Of a stretch of DNA of 27,027 bases, positions 1 through 9,639 are shown piece by piece; the stretch's first letter is position 1; each line of letters begins with the position of its first letter. Both the position numbers and the translations under genes were made by a program. Under the pieces are notes generated by a model. It did not search any database and was not told the DNA's origin. It worked only from the letters and a program-made list of their open reading frames with translations. The DNA is from Zygnema cylindricum (taxonomy: Eukaryota; Streptophyta; Zygnematophyceae; Zygnematales; Zygnemataceae): contig JBBHKE010001228.1 in NCBI GenBank assembly GCA_037447655.1, positions 11,190-38,216 on the forward strand, in the 5' to 3' direction.

Positions 1-2
1 TA

Positions 3-404
3 ATAATAACTATCGGCTCCTTTGATGACGTATTCTGTGTAAACAATATAATGAACGTAGTACGGGCTATTTTTGAACTTGAGGGTATAGACATTCAGAA
101 AATCATAATAATGACCGTCTATTTAGTCTGGGGCCTTGAAATATTGGTTCTAATATGTATTAGAGCCGTTATGGCGAGTAAGGATAAGGAGGTTAGGGTT
201 TTTTTACCTATTAAAGTTCTCAAGGTAATAAAAAAAAACAGAGATTGTTATTGTAAAATAAAGTTATTTAATATTTAACGACAGTAAGATGAATCCATCG
301 ATGAGTTTTCGTTCTTGGTAATCGGTCTATTAACGGCGAACTCAGATGTGGAATGTGTAGACTCAAGCGGCAATTATCTGGCTAATGGTTCTTGCTTTTG
401 AGTA
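3..404 (+). pseudogene. Unrecognised rickettsial-type ORF remnant at left edge
   Basis: A reading frame is open from position 3 (5' end outside the window) to a stop at 276-278. After a second stop at 285-287 the same frame is open again to about 404. The first part encodes a hydrophobic helix (around residues IIIMTVYLVWGLEILVLICI) followed by a Lys-rich tail. The second part is short, with two cysteines in a CVDSSGNYLANGSC context. Base composition matches the murC/murB DNA that follows, and no introns are apparent. It is probably one or two decayed bacterial membrane or secreted proteins. I do not recognise the family. A conjugation-type Tra protein crossed my mind, but the similarity is too weak to claim. 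Confidence 0.35.
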
Positions 405-449
405 GCTACCTAAGTAGAATGACAGCAATTTATAATTTATTGAAATAAA

Positions 450-1875
450 ATGTTATTGTTAGAGACAAAAAAAAATAATGGAACTCTTGAAATTATCCAT
501 TTTTTTGGGATTGGAGGAATAGGAATGAGCGGTATTGCCGAGATTATGTATAATCTTGGTTATAAAGTTCCGGGGTCTGATTTATCTGCTAGTAATAATA
601 CTAAAAGACTTACAGATATGGGAGTTCAAGTTTTTATCGGGCATGATGCAAGTAATATAACAAATGTGTCTTATGCAGTAGTTTCCTCGGCTATCAATAA
701 TAATAACCCTGAAATAAAAGAAGCTATAGAGAAAAAGATTCCGGTAATCAAAAGGGCAGAAATGCTAGCTGAGCTTATGAGGCTTAAATGTTCCATTGCT
801 GTTTCTGGTTCGCACGGGAAAACCACTACCACTTCGCTGATCGCCTGTATGTTTGAGTCATCAGGCCTTCCCTACTGTTATAAACGGTGGTATTATTAAT
901 TGGAGAAAGACTAATGCTTATATTGGCAAAAGTGAGTATTTAATTGCCGAAGCTTATGAATCAGATGCAACTTTTATTAATGTCCCTCTACTATTGCGGT
1001 AATAACCAACATTGATCCTGAGCATATGGATTTCTATAAGGATTTTACAAATTTAGTTTCTGCATTTAAGAGTTTTATTACCAACCTATCATTTTATGGG
1101 TTTGCCGTTTTGTGCATCGACCATCCTGTTGTAAGGGAAATATCTAATAACGTTACAGAACGCCGGATAATTACTTACGGTATTGAGTCAAAAATGCTAA
1201 TATTAGAGCCTATGATATTAAATCAGATATTTCTTCATCTAGTTTTGATGTAGAGATAAACTTACCAAATGTAGCAGGAATTACAACCATAGAGCAGGTT
1301 TCAATACCTACTCCTGGTAAACATAATGTGCTTAATTCTCTTGCGGCCATTGCTATTGGTGTAGAACTTGATTTTGGTATTAAGGCCATTAAAAATGGAT
1401 TTAAACATTTTTCAGGCGTTAAGAGGCGTTTTACCAAAGTTTGTGAATATAATGGAGCGGAAATTATAGATGATTATGCCCATCATCCGGTAGAGATAAA
1501 AGCTACTCTTGCTACTGCCAAATCTATCGCAGACAAAAGAAAAAGCAGGGTTATTGCTATTTTCCAGCCTCATAGTTATTCGAGGGTTAAAGATTTATTT
1601 CATGATTTCACAACATGCTTTTCAGATAGTGATAAATTATACATATTAGATATTTATGGGGCAGGAGAAATGCCGATTGATGGTATAACTTCAAGGGATT
1701 TGATAAACGAAATGGTAAAATTAGGTGCAAGACCGGAGTTTATAGCCTGTCACGAGGATATTTCAGAAGTCATTAGGTCTGAGGCTAATAGTGGCGATCT
1801 GATAGTTATGATGGGTGCTGGGAGTATTTCTTCGTGGCTTGGCAATTACCTGGTAAATTTGCTAATAGTAGTTAG
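450..1875 (+). pseudogene. murC: Broken murC (UDP-N-acetylmuramate--L-alanine ligase), Rickettsiaceae-like
   Basis: MurC adds L-alanine to UDP-MurNAc in the bacterial cytoplasm during peptidoglycan synthesis. The N-terminal nucleotide-binding loop ([13 protein letters not shown]), the P-loop ([10 protein letters not shown]), IDPEHMD and the C-terminal DDYAHHP and GAGSISSW motifs all occur in order. The total span of about 475 codons matches full-length MurC. At least four frameshifts break it: near 869, 990, 1190 (in an A run) and 1838. The conserved EADESD motif reads EAYESD. If the last shift is allowed for, the natural stop is 1873-1875, four bases before murB, as in Rickettsia where murC and murB are adjacent. 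There are no introns. The wording is closest to what I know of Rickettsia-type MurC. It is either a nuclear insertion of symbiont DNA or a chimeric assembly, and it is non-functional as read. Confidence 0.9.
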
Positions 1876-1879
1876 TTTT

Positions 1880-2420
1880 ATGATTTTTCAGGGTATCCGA
1901 GGGGTTTTTAAGCAGAATTATAATCTGAAACACCTAACCTGGCTTAAAGTTGGGGGGAGTGCCGATATATTTTTTAAGCCGGAAGATATAGAAGATCTAA
2001 AAACTTTTTTAAAAGAGAATAATAACAAATTTCCAATTACCGTTATTGGTGCTGGCTCAAATTTAATTATCAGAGAAAGGAATAGAGGGAGTTGTTATAA
2101 ATCTGGGAAGAAATTTTACAGATATACAATTTGTTGATAATAATTTGATTGCTGTAGGTGCCGGATGCTTGAATTCCAGTTTAGCTAAATTTTGTTTAGT
2201 TAATGCAATTATTGGATTCGAGTTTCTTATTGGTATTCCGGGGACAGTAGGAGGAGGCGTAGCTATGAATGCTGGTTCTTATGGCTGTGAATTTAAAGAT
2301 ATAGTTGCTTCTGTTGAGGCATTAGATAAAGAAGGTAATTTAGTAATACTAGATATAGATCAGATTGGTTTTTCCTACAGAGCTAATTCCTTATCATAAG
2401 AATAAAGGTTTTATTTTAAT
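1880..2420 (+). pseudogene. murB: Truncated, frameshifted murB (UDP-N-acetylenolpyruvoylglucosamine reductase)
   Basis: MurB is the FAD-dependent reductase that forms UDP-MurNAc. The start ATG at 1880 follows the murC stop by four bases. Recognisable pieces are [14 protein letters not shown], the FAD-binding GAGSNLI, then GIPGTVGGG with MNAGSYG, and finally GFSYRANSL. There is a frameshift near 2078 (the frame resumes in GVV..LGRNF-type sequence) and another near 2395, after which a few more MurB-like codons can be read (KNKGFIL). Homology then runs into AT-rich sequence and the (TA)n tract. Only about 60% of a normal ~295-residue MurB is present, and the C-terminal domain is absent. The missing ddl/ftsQ neighbours of the rickettsial cluster would lie beyond this break. 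Confidence 0.88.
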
Positions 2421-2421
2421 T

Positions 2422-2620
<199 letters not shown>

Positions 2621-2727
2621 CACAGATGAGCTATTTTCTGTTCTCTCTTTCGTTTTCCTTTATATTATTTTTTGTTTTTTGTTTTTTAGATTTTTCTCTG
2701 AGAAAATATTGTTTCTGATTGGTACAG

Positions 2728-2970
2728 GGAACACCGGAGGCTCCTCGATGCGGATTTAGTCGAAAAGTGGTCGATGTTTTAAAAGAAGAAGGTTTCGAAT
2801 TCGGAAGTTTCGACATTTTTTCGGACGAAGAAGTTCGACAAGGATTAAAAGATCTTTTCAATTGGCCCACTTATCCACAATTATACCACAATGGGGAATT
2901 TTTGGGAGGTTGCGATATTGTTTTGGAAATGCACAAAAGTGGAGAATTGAAAGAAGTTTTGGGATCGTGA
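2728..2970 (+). CDS. Terminal exon of a monothiol (CGFS) glutaredoxin, copy 1
   Basis: The exon begins after a clear acceptor (GGTACAG at 2721-2727) in phase 0 and ends at TGA 2968-2970, giving 80 residues. It carries the monothiol active site PRCGFS (Cys about residue 8), the WPTYPQLY cis-Pro loop, the GSH-binding GGCDI, and a C-terminal helix ending GELKEVL. This is nearly a complete Grx domain apart from the N-terminal strand. It most resembles the Grx domains of plant GRXS17 (PICOT/Grx3 family), which bind Fe-S clusters with glutathione. No upstream exon lies nearby: the 5' flank is a T-rich intron remnant, microsatellite and then bacterial DNA. It is probably a duplicated 3' gene fragment. 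Purifying selection is suggested by the intact frame in both copies, but recency of duplication also explains it. Confidence 0.75.
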   Translation, partial: GTPEAPRCGFSRKVVDVLKEEGFEFGSFDIFSDEEVRQGLKDLFNWPTYPQLYHNGEFLGGCDIVLEMHKSGELKEVLGS

Positions 2971-3845
2971 CCGGAAAAAAGAAAATCGAAGTACATTTTG
3001 ACGTTAAACGAGAAAGAGGGAAAGAAATTTGATGAGAAGATGACGAAGTTTTGAGTTTTTGGTTCTTTATTGGTTAGGTTTTATATAATTTTGGTTGTTT
3101 TCAGTACTATGGAGAACAATTTTTTTTTTCTTTTTTTTCTTAATAAGTCGATTCTCGAGTCTTTCTTCGTATGTTATAAGGCAAGAGAAGAGTCACAACT
3201 CTTCCGTCTATGTTTATATCTCTCCTCTCCTTCCCGTCCTCAAGTTTTTTTTTCGTTTTTTTTTTTTTTATGTTGCTCGATACGTTTTTTTAACATCTTC
3301 TAATTGAGCCAAGATTCGGTTGTACTTTGATTCCAAAATTTGTCATTTTTGCATTTTGGGCACTTTAGTTGTATTGTTTCTTATTGGATTACATTTTTTA
3401 CTTTTTTTTTTTTAAGATCATTTTGTAACGGCTTGGCTCTATTAGGGTACACCGTGAATCACTATTAGCTTAAAGAAATCATTAGAGTAATGAAACAGAA
3501 ATAAAGTGTTGTTAACTCTATTTTGGGTTCAAGTGCCTGACGCCAACAGAAATTAACTTTAATTTATACATCTAACACTTATTTGGATATAAATTCCTAT
3601 AATGTAGTCGATATTGTCTGTGTTCACACTGTTGACGTTTTAACATGTGAGAGCGTTTTTTTCACCGTTTTTATTAGAAGGAATCAAATCTGAGTGCGTT
3701 TTCTCACGTCGGCGCACTCACTTTGCCTTGTCGACTTTTTGATTTGACGTTTTTTCTGTACGTTTGTACGAAATAACAAGCAGTTTTAGTACGAGTTAAC
3801 ACTTGTAGTACACCACTAATTAAAACAGTCCAAGTTAGAGTAATT
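2971..3845. other. AT-rich flank, no gene seen
   Basis: Non-coding downstream part of the duplicated segment. It includes T-runs around 3118-3140 and 3245-3272. The stretch 3290-3440 has a diverged relative at 13060-13245, showing it belongs to a dispersed repeat. The stretch 3685-3830 is related to 7466-7600. Confidence 0.6.
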
Positions 3846-4095
3846 TTGGAAAAATAGCAGGATAAATTAAAAAGCACGATGGTAACCCATCTGAGTCAAG
3901 GGGTACAAAAGGGGTGGCATGGCCAAAACTGAAAAACTACAATAAAAAAACATATAGAGCGATGGGCACACAACAAAAAAAGAGAAAAGAAAAGAAACAA
4001 TCAACAAAGAAAACATAAACACCCAAACTCAAAATGAAAAGCACGTCAACCCACAAAACCAAGGTTACAACCCCCACCCCAAAAAAATTAAATAT

Positions 4096-5525
4096 CTACG
4101 AAAAGCAACCCCGTAAGTCCCCCCAGCCTGGTGGAGCACGTTGAGGGAGTTCCGGAACACGTCGACGATCCATAACCCCAATAGCCGATCGGAGGATAAT
4201 AAAAGCCTGCACTCGCTGTAAAGCCACCGATAAACGTTGAGGATAAAAAGAAGTAAGGACTGAAGGAGGAGGGCTCCCAGGTCCTTGACGCTCGAAAGCA
4301 CGTCGAGCACAAGTACGGAGAAACTCGTCCAGTGCAACACCCAAACAACCAAAGATCTCGACCGCCATCGGAATAAAGTCATCCATAGGGTCCCGATGGG
4401 CATAATCACGCTCCTTCCCTTTAGCGGCATTACGAGCTGCCACCCCAACATGTCGAGCTGCCTGACCAACAACTGTAGCTGAAGTAGGGTTCGCCAGAAC
4501 AATATCACAAAAGATGCGACGGACACCATCAAGCAAAACAACATCAATCCGACGCGAGGGAATAATATGAGAAACCTCTCGACGCACAGAAAAGCCCCCT
4601 TCTGAAGCGATAGTCGCCACCGTGTCGCAATAGTGTCGTGCGCCTGGATCAAATCTCCCCCATGGGAGCAACGTAGCAGATGGACACCATCGGGCCCCAA
4701 GACACGACCACATGCACAAACAAGAGAGCCAAGTAAAGGAGGATGGGGGAGGCTAAGGCGAAATCGGAGGGCGGTGGTGAATTGAGCAGGTGAAAATCGG
4801 AGAGTGGACAAAATAGGTGTGGCGAAAAGCCAAGACCCAGAACCAGGTCCACCACAAGAGAGAAGACGGGCACGCGAAGAATCGGAGGGAAGCGCCTTGA
4901 GAAGGTCGGATTTAATGGCGGCGACAACCCGATCAGAAATCGATTCTTGGACACGCTCAACAGATTTTGTAACAAGGGTAGAGAAAATTGGCACATCCAC
5001 TAGGGCATGGGGAGGGAGAGAACGTGACGCGTCCAATAGAGATCGTTGGAAGGCGAACACACCGTCTGAAACCCGAGGGATAACAGTAGCTAGAACGGGG
5101 GTGTCCCCAGCCAAGAAACGGGAAACAAGAGTAGAGGCAATAAGACACCAACTTCCCAAATAGGCAGCGGGAGCAACACGAGCAGTGGATAATAGACCCA
5201 ACCCCCCCGTAGAGACAGGGAGGGATGCCTGAATGCGGGCCGATGGCCCAGACTCACGATCAAATGCCCCCCGACCTAACAGAGTGTGGAGGACGTCCAT
5301 GAGGCGATCGTCAAAAGCTGAGAGAGAGGAGATAAATGTCGAGGTGGGAGGGGAAGTACGAGTAAGGTAGGAAGCGCGGTGGGGAAAGCACCTGGTTAAC
5401 ATAGCAAAAGCAACTTGGGGATCGGGAAGTTGAGGAAGGTCGTCCACCTGGGCCAGATCCGTTTGTAAAACATCATGAAGGAAATGGGTCACGAAAGTAT
5501 CCGAACAAAGGGGACAACCAAGCAC
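4096..5525 (-). pseudogene. Thumb, CCHC knuckle and restriction-like endonuclease of the retrotransposon
   Basis: The first part (about 5525-4620) encodes the post-RT region with GGLGLLSTARVAPAAYLGSW and the Zn-knuckle CACGRVLGPDGVHLLRCSHGG. After a frameshift near 4610 the second part encodes the nuclease: RRIDVVLLDG (R/KPD-type motif), FCDIVLANP (metal-binding Asp) and GKERDYAH (Lys...Tyr motif). A helical tail runs to a stop at 4096. These residues are the known landmarks of the PD-(D/E)XK endonuclease that nicks the target in R2-like elements. Confidence 0.8.
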
Positions 5526-5589
5526 ACGAATACCATCGGAGGGAGAAGGGGTTTGAAAACCAAGAGGGGGAGTAAACGAAAGTGGAATT

Positions 5590-6444
5590 TCATGAGGAGA
5601 CCAAATAACACACTTCGACGGCTGGACTGAAAGGTTGAACGCTAAACGCTGAACGTTCGGCTAAACGCTCCTTGAAGAAATCATATGCCAACACGACTTG
5701 TTCTTTGGGACCAATAATGTGCGTATCATCTGCAACCGAAGGGAAAAGGCAAGAAGGGAAGGCGGCTGCGGAAGCACGAAGGGCCCGGTAATGTGCGAGG
5801 GCGAACAAAGGTTCGCCGAGAGGGTCGCCTTGGCGAGTGCCAGTAGCAAGGGAGAGAGGAATGAGATCACCATCGGCCGAGAAGGAAAGGTTGCTTGTCA
5901 AAGAATATAAAGCCCTCACAAAGGGGAATAACTGGACAATCGGAGATGGAGCCGCCATAAGCTCTATAAAAATCACGTTCCGATCCACCGTATTAAAGGC
6001 ATTAGAAACGTCGACCTGAAGGACCAACCAATCCGGATGTACATCCAACAAAGCCCGAATCCCGTGGACCACTGCCTCACAACCCCCTCTCGTGGCCACT
6101 CCAAACTGATGAGGAGAGAAATAATCATGGAAAGTTGGTTGGAGCTGAAGGCATATCGCACGAGCCACCAATCTATATAAAACCTCTCCCACGGCGATAG
6201 GGCGGATCCCACCATTAGGTTTGGCGGCTGCCACAAGGCGAGACGCTGTGAGAAGTTCACAAACCCGAGGGGGAACATCCCCACTAGCAATAAGGGAACA
6301 TACTCGAAAAAAAACATCGAACCCCCGAGCACCCGATTCAGGAGGCAAAACATCACGAAACAACTCATACACTGTGCCCGAAGGGCCCCCTGCTGAAAGG
6401 TGAGGAGAAGAGCTAAGAGCCTTAATGAATACCTCCCGATCCAA
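5590..6444 (-). pseudogene. Reverse transcriptase domain of RLE retrotransposon
   Basis: The open 284-codon segment includes the RT motifs in order: SAGGPSG, a GGIRPIAVGEVLYRLVAR segment, the catalytic-Asp block DVSNAFNTVDR, TGTRQGDPLGEPLF, and the second catalytic pair in PSVADDTHIIG (ADD in place of the usual YADD). The enzyme would prime reverse transcription at the nick made by the endonuclease. The frame shifts near 5615 and continues downstream as the thumb region (KCVIWSP, then LGCPLCSD). The signature is that of the protist, alga and plant RLE non-LTR group, not of L1 or Ty elements. Confidence 0.85.
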
Positions 6445-7146
6445 AGTAAAACTTTCAGAAGGCTCAAAAGCGTGGATAGAAGGGGGTAAAGGGGAAGGGG
6501 CAAGGGGGTGGAGAGCTCAAAGGACCTCAATAGTGGAAGAAGATACAAGGGCAGGTGTGAATGGCTGTAGGGCCCGAACCGCTCGAGAAAGCTCACCAAC
6601 ACGGCCTAAGTGAATCGCTCGACGATAAGAGGCAGGGACATGTGATGGCCTAGGTGGCCGACGTGGTATGAAAGAGGTGCTCGATACCCGATCCTCATGC
6701 TCGGTGTGGAGGGCCTTCCAGTCCCCACGAAGGAATCGGCAACAACGCACAATAGTTTCTCTAGCCCCACTGCCCCCTCCACGACCTGGAAGGACTAGCA
6801 CCCAGAGAGAGAACATAAGAAGAAGGTGCCAAAGAGCAATGCCCGTCGGGTTTGAAGAAATGTGGGACAAGGGGAGGTGAAGGGCATCTTGTACTATTGT
6901 CCTGACGGCCATAGGAATACGGTTGTAGAATCGCGGGCAAGGGGCTCCCAAATCGTAAGTCCCCAAAACATCTAACTCACGGACGAAATTCCAATCCTCA
7001 TCTGTGGGGCCGGACGGGAGTGTGGTCGACAACGATTGAGGAGATGTGATAGACAAAGGACCACCTAGGGTTATACAATGTCAACAACTCCGTGTATGAA
7101 GGGAAAAACCGGCCCCAGCGGAAAAAAGGTTGTGACACCCAGGACA
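6445..7146 (-). pseudogene. N-terminal region of RLE retrotransposon ORF (zinc finger and linker)
   Basis: The frame reads LECPGCHNLFS...SLHTRSC, a single C2HC-type finger of the kind RLE non-LTR elements use for DNA or RNA binding. It is followed at once by a TGA (7081-7083). The same frame then continues for about 180 codons through a linker that includes an RCCRFLRGDW segment and a VPASYRRAIHLGRVGELSRAVRAL segment. These linkers are typical of the region just before the RT in this family. The frame is lost near 6515, upstream of the RT. The stop and shift show the element is dead in this copy. Confidence 0.65.
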
Positions 7147-7392
7147 TTCCAAACGCCTAGAAGCTTTACGAGGTTTGGTTGGAGGTGGGGGAGGGAGAAG
7201 GGAATAAGAAGGGCTTCTCCGGACATGATCAATAAGTCAAAGAAGTCATGGGAATTGGGAGGGTGAGAGGAAGTGAAAGCGTGGGAGAGGAAAAGGAACC
7301 ATGTGGGATGGATGGGGAAATTGGTAGTGGGCCAGAATATAACATAAAGTTTGATGTTGGAAAAGAAAGGGGGGGGGGGGGAGTAAGGAGGG

Positions 7393-7872
7393 GTAATTGG
7401 CACTAATTAAAGCATTCTTATATTGCGTAAGGAAATCGCCTGTCTTCATTACTAGGAACCAATTCTGAGAGCGCTTTCTCGTGCACCGCCACCGCCACTC
7501 ACTTCTCGATCTCGACAAGGTTATTTGACACCTTTTCTATACGTTTGTACCAGAAAACGGGCAGTTTTAGTACGAATTGGAGCATTTCGTCCACTACACC
7601 GTGTTATGGGCTTTTCATGTGATCTTCTTAGATCGCTACTTTGATCAGCGACCGTTCGATCGTCCGAATCCGACGGTGTAAATAAATATTTCTGGTCCGA
7701 ATGTTTTAATTGGTCCAATTTTTGGTCTGAATGTTTTAATTGGTCCGAATAGGTCTGAACACAATATGGGTCTTAAGGTCATATTGTATGTTTTGCAAAC
7801 AATAGGCATATTGTATGGGCCTACTTTCACCTACTTTTGAATTATGGTCGGTACGAACGCATAGCAGAGGTC
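7393..7872 (+). repeat. Right part of segment copy 1, with MITE-related block
   Basis: It matches 9904-10384. Positions 7601-7847 correspond, in reverse orientation, to the interior and one terminus of the MITE at 15391-15670: GTGTTATGGG... through CCTACTTTTGAATTATGG. The opposite terminus of the MITE is missing and is replaced by unrelated sequence. Two GGTCCGAATGTTTTAATT-type direct repeats lie inside. No gene is seen. Confidence 0.75.
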
Positions 7873-8103
7873 TGACATGTACGGATATTTAAATTTCACG
7901 ACGGCGTACGATTTCTAATATTTTGTACGAATACATATGTTAATGTATACAATCGTACGGAGAATATTTCATTTTTGCTGTTCCCAAAATAGCATTAAGC
8001 CGAAATTACAATACACCTTTAAAAAAAAAAACAAATTATTAATTAGCATCAATTACGGTAAATTACCTTCAACACTATTTAAACTTTGACACTAATAATG
8101 ATT
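7873..8103. other. Spacer, no gene seen
   Basis: AT-rich spacer with several short CGTACG-type words and one A run (8021-8030). It follows the breakpoint of the segment duplication. No coding frame, RNA gene or terminal repeat could be supported. Confidence 0.5.
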
Positions 8104-8393
8104 CGCGGTGTAACGTTGCCGTGCGATCGTCCGCAGTACGGACCGCCGTACCGCTGGCACAACGTGACGTTGCCGTGCGTCAGCGGTACAGACCGCCGTA
8201 TCGTTGGTACAACGTGATGTTGCCGTGCGTCAGCGGTATCCGTATCGTTGGCACAACGTGACGTTGCCGTGTGTCAGCGGTACAGACCGCCGTACCGTCG
8301 GCACAACGTGACGTTGCCGTGCGTCAGCTGTACAGACCGCCGTACCGCTGGCACAACGTGACGTTGCCGTGCGTCCGCAGTACGGGCATGAAA
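8104..8393. repeat. GC-rich 50-bp minisatellite with palindromic units
   Basis: The anchor AACGTGACGTTGCC recurs at 8161, 8211, 8254, 8304 and 8354 (a diverged first one near 8111), so the period is 50 bp with one 43-bp unit carrying a 7-bp deletion. Each unit holds a near-perfect inverted repeat, CAGCGGTAC / GTACCGCTG, around a short loop, and a second small palindrome ACGTGACGT. The array is strongly CpG-rich against AT-rich flanks. Confidence 0.9.
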
Positions 8394-8449
8394 AACTGGA
8401 CAGGTACATGCCCGTGTAACGGGCGTTGATTTACTAGTAATAATAAATA

Positions 8450-8545
8450 ATGTATATATAATATATATAATATATTAATAATATATATATAATATATTAT
8501 ATATATATATATATATATATAATACATTATATATATACATTGGTT
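8450..8545. repeat. (TA)n-rich microsatellite
   Basis: Imperfect TA/TAATA repeat immediately left of segment copy 2, mirroring the TA tract left of copy 1. This suggests the duplication boundary lies in, or was mediated by, AT repeats. Confidence 0.8.
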
Positions 8546-8679
8546 ATCGATGTGACACAGCACCCATGCATTTTACAGATGAGCTATTTTCTGTTCTCTC
8601 TTTCGTTTTCCTTTATATTATTTTTTTTTTTTTTTTTTTAGATTTTTTTCTTAAAAAATCTTGTTTCTGGTTGGTACAG

Positions 8680-8922
8680 GGAACACCGGAGGCTCCTCGA
8701 TGCGGATTTAGTCGAAAAGTGGTCGATGTTTTAAAAGAAGAAGGTTTCGAATTCGGAAGTTTCGACATTTTTTCGGACGAAGAAGTTCGACAAGGATTAA
8801 AAGAGCTTTTCAATTGGCCCACTTATCCACAATTATACCACAATGGGGAATTTTTGGGAGGTTGCGATATTGTTTTGGAAATGCACAAAAGTGGAGAATT
8901 GAAAGAAGTTTTGGGATCGTGA
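8680..8922 (+). CDS. Terminal exon of a monothiol (CGFS) glutaredoxin, copy 2
   Basis: It is the same 80-residue exon as at 2728-2970, following the same GGTACAG acceptor (8673-8679) and ending at TGA 8920-8922. It differs by one residue (GLKELFNWP here, GLKDLFNWP there). The [12 protein letters not shown] and GGCDI motifs are intact. The frame happens to be open further upstream to 8566, but that stretch is T-rich intron, not Grx sequence. The N-terminal Grx strand and any upstream domains are not found between here and 7392. It is therefore another orphan last exon or, if the full gene is assembled elsewhere, a duplicated 3' end. Confidence 0.75.
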   Translation, partial: GTPEAPRCGFSRKVVDVLKEEGFEFGSFDIFSDEEVRQGLKELFNWPTYPQLYHNGEFLGGCDIVLEMHKSGELKEVLGS

Positions 8923-9525
8923 CCGGAAAAAATAAAATCGAAGTACATTTTGACGTTAAACGAGAAAGAGGGAAAGAAATTTGATGAGAAGATGACGAAG
9001 TTTTGAGTTTTTGGTTCTTTATTGGTTTGGTTTTATATAGTTTTGGTTGTTTTCAGTACTATGGAGAACAATTTTTTTTTTCTTTTTCTTCTTGATAAGT
9101 CGATTCCCGAGTCTTTCTTCGTATGTTATAAGGCAAAAGAAGAGTCACAACTCTCCCGTCTATGTTTATATCTCTCCTCTCCTTCCCGTCCTCAAGTTTT
9201 TTTTTTCGATTTTTTCTTTTTGTTGCTCGATACGTTTTTTTAACATCTTCTAATTGAGCCACGATTCGGTTGTACTGTGATTCCAAAATTTGTCATTTTT
9301 GCGTTTTGTGCATTTTAGTTGTATTGTTTCTTATTGGATTACATTTTTTACTTTTTTTTTTTTAAGATCATTTTGTAACGGCTCGGCTCTATTAGGGTAC
9401 ACCTATTGACCCACTATTAGCTTAAAGAAACCACTAGAGTAATGAAACAAAAATAAAGTGTTGTTAACTCTATTTTGGGTTCAAGTGCCTGACGCCAACA
9501 GAAATGAACTTTAATTTATACATCT

Positions 9526-9639
9526 GTTCCCGTCACTCTCTTTGTTTTTTATTGTAGTTTTTCAGTTTTGGCCATGCCACCCCTTTTGTACCCCTGGACT
9601 CAGATGGTTTACCATTGTGCTTTTTAATTTATCTTGCTT
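9526..9639 (+). mobile_element. 5'-truncated 3' stub of the RLE retrotransposon family
   Basis: The sequence matches the reverse complement of about 3858-3975, the 3' UTR of the full element, including GTTTTTTATTGTAG and GCCATGCCACCCCTTTTGT. It sits in the plus orientation at a site that is uninterrupted in segment copy 1 (near 3570). About 8 bp of target sequence (TAACACTT) appears lost at the insertion. It is a typical dead-on-arrival product of target-primed reverse transcription. Confidence 0.85.

Larger units (their letters stand above)
3846..7392 (-). mobile_element. Near full-length non-LTR retrotransposon with restriction-like endonuclease
   Basis: The 3,547-bp insertion is delimited by comparison with the uninterrupted copy at 9904-9909. 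GTAATT is present once there and on both sides here (3840-3845 and 7393-7398), a 6-bp target-site duplication. The order on the minus strand is: N-terminal C-x2-C...H-x3-C zinc finger (about 7146-7084), linker, reverse transcriptase, C-x-C...H-x3-C knuckle, PD-(D/E)XK-type endonuclease, and a short 3' UTR ending at 3846. This is the architecture of RLE-bearing elements (R2/NeSL/Utopia-type), not of L1 elements with an N-terminal APE nuclease. The 5' end has a run of C on the element strand (7370-7381). There is no poly-A tail. Coding capacity is broken by a stop at 7081-7083 and frameshifts near 6515, 5615 and 4610. Confidence 0.85.
2622..7872 (+). repeat. Segmental duplication, copy 1 (interrupted by retrotransposon)
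   Basis: Sequence from 2622 to 3845 and from 7393 to 7872 matches 8575-10384 almost base for base; offsets are explained by two retroelement insertions. The left limit is ACAGATGAG, next to AT microsatellites in both copies. The right limit is GCAGAGGTC, after which the copies diverge abruptly. The unit holds the glutaredoxin exon, a T-rich stretch, an internal diverged repeat (3685-3830 resembles 7466-7600) and, at its right end, a MITE-related block (7601-7847). Confidence 0.9.

Noticed and set aside
283-448. Possible structured RNA or tRNA between the first ORF and murC
   Set aside because: I could not fold a cloverleaf or a strong hairpin, and an open frame explains most of it.
450-2420. 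murC/murB as functional plastid peptidoglycan genes, which some streptophytes keep
   Set aside because: There are multiple frameshifts, a missing C-terminal half of murB, no introns, and bacterial operon spacing.
3070-3307. Phe-rich frames after the glutaredoxin exon (also 9022-9253)
   Set aside because: They are products of T-runs, with frames differing between the two duplicated copies.
8104-8393. Regular 50-bp spacing with palindromic repeats, CRISPR-like at first sight
   Set aside because: The whole unit is conserved, with no unique spacers. The context is eukaryotic and there are no cas genes. It is a minisatellite.
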